A DNA stretch of 64,000 nt, taken from assembly GCA_964517465.1 (NCBI GenBank), contig CAZFEK010000005.1:49320-113319 (forward strand), written 5' to 3'. Source of the stretch: JACPUX01 sp964517465. Lineage in GTDB: Bacteria > Pseudomonadota > Gammaproteobacteria > Burkholderiales > Casimicrobiaceae. The notes under the pieces are model-generated. The model was not told the origin of the DNA, did not search any database, and worked only from the letters and a program-made list of their open reading frames with translations. Of the stretch, positions 60,628 through 64,000 are shown one piece after another (position 1 is the stretch's first letter; every line of letters begins with the position of its first letter). Made by a program: the position numbers and the translations under genes.

Positions 60628-62817
60628 ATGAACGCTTCCAGCTCACCCGGCGCGACGAGCTTGGAGCCCCGTTTCGCGGGCCTCCTGGCCAATCCGGACG
60701 CTTCGCCCGAAGCGTTACTGGCCGGAGCGCGGGAAGCACTGTTGGCGAAGCGCGCCGAGTTCGCCGCGTCACTGGCGCAACGCGCCCTCGAGCGCGGCGC
60801 ACCTGCCGTGCCGGCGATCTATTTCCTGGGCCTTGCCAAGCGCGCTGCCGGTGAGTGGGCGGCGGCGCGCGCGTCTTTCGAACAAGCACTCAAGGAAGAC
60901 CCGCCCCAGTTGGCCAAGGACTTGCGGGTCGAGTTGCTCGACTTGTCCGCCCAATGTGCGCAGCAGCTTGGTGACTTCGGCGCAGCCGCTTCGTATTGGC
61001 AGAGCGCCTTGGCCTTGCAGCCGGACCAAGCGAAGCTCTGGAACAATTGGGGCGTTTCCTGCCGTGCCCTCGGCCGCGAAGAAGATGCCGAGCGCGCTTT
61101 GCGCGAAGCGCTGCGCCTCGATTCCAACTATGCCCGCGCCTGGGGCAATCTGGGCGAATTACTGGCCGCGCGCTTTGACCTTCTCGGTGCCATCGATGCG
61201 CAGGCACGCGCCGCCGCGCTGGACACTCAAGACTTCGGCGCTCGCTATCAACTGGGGCGCTGCTACGTGCAGCTCAATCGCTATGCCGAAGCCGTCAAGC
61301 CTTTGGCCGAAGCGGTCGCGCTCGCCCCCGAACACGTCGAGGCGCTGCGGCTCTACGCCGGCGTTTTGGGTGAAGTGGGCGAGAGGGCAAGAGCGCGGGA
61401 CATGCACCAGCTGCTCGCCGATCGCCACCCGCGCGACTGGAAGGCGCAAATCGCCAGCCGCCTCGGCTTGCCTGACATCCCTGCCTCTTGGGACGAGATA
61501 CGAGCCAGCCGCAAGAACTTCGGCGAAGGGCTCGCCCAATTGCAGCGCTTGGCTGATGCCTACCGACCGCAGCCGGGAGAGCGCTTCGAAATCGCCTACT
61601 CCACCTTTGCCCTGGCCTATCAAGGCGAAAACGATCGCAGCTTGCAGGCGGCCTGGGCCAAGGTACTGGAAACCCTGGCGGACCAAATCGCGCCTCAATT
61701 GCGCGCGCCCTTGCCGCGAAGAGGCCGACGCGAGCGCCTGCGCGTGGGTTTCGTCAGCAGCATGCTGCGCGCCCACACCGTCGGCCACTACTTCGGCGCC
61801 TGGCTCACTGATCTCGACCCTCGGCGCTTCGAAATCTATTACTACAACCTCTATCGCGGCGACGATGCCGTGGTGCAAGCCTTGACTCGATCCAGCACCG
61901 TAACGCGCCGCCTGGGCAGCTCCCCCCAGGCGGCGGCGGAAACCATACGCGGCGACGAGCTCGATGCCTTGATCTTCACCGACGTCGGCATGGACCACAC
62001 TGTCAGCGTGCTGCCGGCTTTTCGCTTGGCGCCGCTGCAGTTGGCCGCCTGGGGCCATCCCGTGACCACGGGCTTTGGCAACGTCGATGCCTTTCTCAGT
62101 TGCGAACCGATGGAGCCCGCGAACTTCAAGGATCATTACCTGGAGTCGGTGATCTTGCTTGCGGGCATCGGCACCCGCTATGCTCTGCCGCCGCTTCCCC
62201 CGCCTGCAGCGCGCGAGGCCTTTGGCCTGCCAGCCGATCGGCCGCTTTATCTCCTTCCGCAGTCGCTGTTCAAAGTTCATCCGGACAACGATCCGCTCAT
62301 CTGCGAACTGCTGGAGCGCGATCCATCGGGCATCGTGCTCATGTTTCAAGACCCCGCTCCGGCAAAAACCCAGGCCTTCGTGGCGCGTCTTGCCCGCACC
62401 ATGCAAGCGCGAGGCATTCCGCCTCGCGGTCAATTGAAGTTCCTCCCGCGCACTGACGCGCTGGGCTTCCGCGCCCTGCTGCAAATGGCCGACGTGGTGC
62501 TCGATACCCTGCATTGGTCGGGCGGCAACACCTCGCTCGACGCCCTCGCCGTAGGGTCACCCTGGGTGACCTTGCCCGGGGAGTTCATGCGCGGCCGCCA
62601 GTCGGCCGCCATGGCCCGAATCGCGGGTGTGGAAGATTTGGTTGCCCGCGACCGCGCAGACTATTTGCAACGCGCCCTGCGCATCGCCCATGAGGCGGAT
62701 TACCGCCGCGACCTGCAGCGGCGCATGTTGACTGGCCGGGAAGCGATCTTTGACCGGCACGAGGCGATCGACGCTCTTCAGGAACTCTTGCTGGAACGCT
62801 GCCAGGACGGTCCCTGA
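60628..62817 (+). CDS. TPR protein with O-GlcNAc-transferase-like domain
   Basis: 729 residues. TPR repeats occupy about 30-260 (for example LWNNWGVSCRALGREEDAERAL, WGNLGELLAARFDLLGAID). A C-terminal Glyco_transf_41 (SPINDLY-like) domain from about residue 365 has RVGFVSSMLRAHTVGHYFG, LAAWGHPVTTGFGNVDAFLS and VLDTLHWSGGNTSLDALAVG. It may add sugars to proteins, but its substrate is unknown. It closely follows glnD in the same direction. Confidence 0.85.
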   Translation: MNASSSPGATSLEPRFAGLLANPDASPEALLAGAREALLAKRAEFAASLAQRALERGAPAVPAIYFLGLAKRAAGEWAAARASFEQALKEDPPQLAKDLRVELLDLSAQCAQQLGDFGAAASYWQSALALQPDQAKLWNNWGVSCRALGREEDAERALREALRLDSNYARAWGNLGELLAARFDLLGAIDAQARAAALDTQDFGARYQLGRCYVQLNRYAEAVKPLAEAVALAPEHVEALRLYAGVLGEVGERARARDMHQLLADRHPRDWKAQIASRLGLPDIPASWDEIRASRKNFGEGLAQLQRLADAYRPQPGERFEIAYSTFALAYQGENDRSLQAAWAKVLETLADQIAPQLRAPLPRRGRRERLRVGFVSSMLRAHTVGHYFGAWLTDLDPRRFEIYYYNLYRGDDAVVQALTRSSTVTRRLGSSPQAAAETIRGDELDALIFTDVGMDHTVSVLPAFRLAPLQLAAWGHPVTTGFGNVDAFLSCEPMEPANFKDHYLESVILLAGIGTRYALPPLPPPAAREAFGLPADRPLYLLPQSLFKVHPDNDPLICELLERDPSGIVLMFQDPAPAKTQAFVARLARTMQARGIPPRGQLKFLPRTDALGFRALLQMADVVLDTLHWSGGNTSLDALAVGSPWVTLPGEFMRGRQSAAMARIAGVEDLVARDRADYLQRALRIAHEADYRRDLQRRMLTGREAIFDRHEAIDALQELLLERCQDGP

Positions 62818-62984
62818 ACGCATACTCCGAGCCCCGCCCCACCGATCACGGGCAGGGAGCGAACCCAGGGTGGACCAGTTTGATCGGCGAACGCTTGCGC
62901 CCACGGGACCGACCGGTTGCCTATACGACGCCGCCGGGCCGGTTGGCGCGGCTCAGGGAACTGCCGCTTGCCGCCTTGCGAGCT

Positions 62985-64000
62985 CTACCGCCCGACCACC
63001 ATCCCCGCCGCCACGGTGTTGTTGGTGGCTTCGTCAATCAGAATGAAGGCGCCGGTGGCACGGTCCTCGGCATAGGCGTCAAGGGCCAGGGGTTGCTGCA
63101 CCTTGAGCCGCACGCGACCGATTTCGTTGAGCTGCAGCCTTTCCGGCGCGTCATGTTGCGCCAAGGTGTTGACGTCGACACGGTAGTCGATAGCGGTGAC
63201 TTTGGCCTTCACCTGGCGCGTGGTGTGCTTCAAGACATAGCGCCGCGTTGGATCGAGCGGTGTTTCCGCCAACCAGCAAACATGCGCGGCGAATTCGCTG
63301 GCCACGGCGGGGAGCGCTTCGTCGGCGCGCACGATCATGTCGCCCCGCGAAACGTCGATTTGGTCGGCCAGTTGCAACGTGACCGACTGGGGTGCGACCG
63401 CCTCTTGCAAACTGCCATCGAGAGTGAAAATGTCGGTCACGCGCGAGCGACGGCCCGCGGGCAGCACCAACACTTCGTCGCCGGCACGTATGCGGCCGGT
63501 TTCGATGCGTCCGGTGTAGCCCCGGAAATCGTGCCATTTCGCTTCGAGCTCGGCGCCGGTGGGTCGCGCCACGCCTTGCACCGGGTACCGGAAGGGAGCG
63601 TCGGTAAAGTCTTTCGCCACCGGGATTTCTTCCAAGAGCTTCAGAAGCGGCGGGCCAAGATACCAGGGCATGTCTTTGCCGCGTTCGACGATGTTGTCGC
63701 CCAAGAGCGCGGAGACGGGGATGACGTGCAAGTCCTTGGCGCCGAGCTTGCCGGCAAATTCGCGCGCCTCGTCTGCGATGCGCCCGAAGACGTCGGCCGA
63801 AAAGCCGACGAGGTCCATTTTGTTGATCGCGAAAACGAGATGCCGGATGCCCAGAAGATGCGCGATGAAGGTGTGGCGTCGCGTCTGCGTCAAAACACCT
63901 TTCCTCGCGTCGAGCAAAATGATCGCGACGTCGGCGGTGCTGGCGCCGGTGACCATGTTGCGGGTGTATTGCTCGTGGCCCGGCGAATCGGCGACGATAA
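62985..64000 (-). CDS. cysN: CysN, sulfate adenylyltransferase subunit 1 (GTPase), 5' end outside window
   Basis: The visible part gives the last 337 residues; the frame stays open to the window edge. The G3 switch region DSPGHEQYTRNMVTG and the NKMDLV motif of G4 are visible, followed by the elongation-factor-like domains 2 and 3. CysN with CysD makes APS for sulfate assimilation. It is thus the assimilatory counterpart of Sat in this window. The 167-base gap to the convergent TPR gene has no other feature. Without the N-terminus a fused CysC domain could not be excluded on that side, but none is at the C-terminus. Confidence 0.92.
   Translation of the reverse strand, partial: IVADSPGHEQYTRNMVTGASTADVAIILLDARKGVLTQTRRHTFIAHLLGIRHLVFAINKMDLVGFSADVFGRIADEAREFAGKLGAKDLHVIPVSALLGDNIVERGKDMPWYLGPPLLKLLEEIPVAKDFTDAPFRYPVQGVARPTGAELEAKWHDFRGYTGRIETGRIRAGDEVLVLPAGRRSRVTDIFTLDGSLQEAVAPQSVTLQLADQIDVSRGDMIVRADEALPAVASEFAAHVCWLAETPLDPTRRYVLKHTTRQVKAKVTAIDYRVDVNTLAQHDAPERLQLNEIGRVRLKVQQPLALDAYAEDRATGAFILIDEATNNTVAAGMVVGR

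Noticed and set aside
1..64000. tRNA, rRNA, CRISPR array, insertion sequence or prophage
   Set aside because: I found no tRNA-like arms, no transposase or integrase, and no regularly spaced short repeats; the only tandem repeat is the 117-bp element, which has no spacers.

Overview
This window is GC-rich, densely coded chromosomal DNA from a proteobacterial sulfur oxidiser, most likely a betaproteobacterium. The evidence is the oxidative-type dsr gene order (dsrMKLJOPN), sat-aprBA with a qmoAB-hdrCB operon, and a housekeeping block (gyrA-serC-pheA-hisC-tyrA-aroA-cmk-rpsA-ihfB-lapAB-pyrF, then ompA-mtaD-ubiG-gph) arranged as in many Beta- and Gammaproteobacteria. I saw no rRNA, tRNA, CRISPR array, insertion sequence or prophage.

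Region 1 (1-16,056) is a sulfur-oxidation island. It opens with the tail of dsrM, then dsrK, dsrL, dsrJ, dsrO, dsrP and dsrN. Together these encode the membrane electron-transfer complex, the DsrL oxidoreductase and the sirohaem amidase of reverse dissimilatory sulfite reduction. Right after dsrN lies a DsrC-family gene whose product has no cysteines (RspA type). It converges on a NarL/NarX-like two-component pair whose sensor is soluble and has a four-cysteine GAF region. On the far side, sat-aprBA encodes the AMP-dependent route from sulfite to sulfate. A 117-bp tandem repeat with REP-like ends, a YkgJ-family protein, a periplasmic DUF3365 c-haem protein and a doubtful small ORF follow.

Region 2 (16,125-22,181) is the qmoA-qmoB-hdrC-hdrB operon on the minus strand, translationally coupled to an upstream YfcE/MJ0936-type phosphoesterase. 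It probably passes APS-reductase electrons to or from the quinone pool or another heterodisulfide-reductase-like partner. A DUF3079 gene diverges from it. A short motif (GGTTATC) recurs in the promoter regions of sat, of the phosphoesterase-qmo operon and of the DUF3365 gene, and may mark a sulfur regulon.

Region 3 (22,182-31,246) holds a PknB-type kinase with a PEGA-like end coupled to a TssQ-type lipoprotein, then a minus-strand run: lapA, lapB, pyrF, ugd, rfaE1, an unknown Gly-rich membrane protein and radA.

Region 4 (31,262-43,569) is the large minus-strand 'mixed-function' supraoperon from gyrA to ihfB, serving aromatic amino acid and serine synthesis, dCMP metabolism and translation.

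Region 5 (43,570-64,000) holds an OmpA-like protein, mtaD, ubiG, gph, a GspC-like protein, an EamA transporter, an AlgZ/AlgR-like two-component system, an M16 peptidase, a prolyl oligopeptidase, dapD-map-glnD, a TPR/O-GlcNAc-transferase-like protein and the 3' part of cysN.

The best candidate for something little described is the cysteine-less DsrC paralogue with its adjacent soluble sensor-regulator pair and the shared promoter motif. Together they could form a regulatory module that senses the state of cytoplasmic sulfur oxidation.
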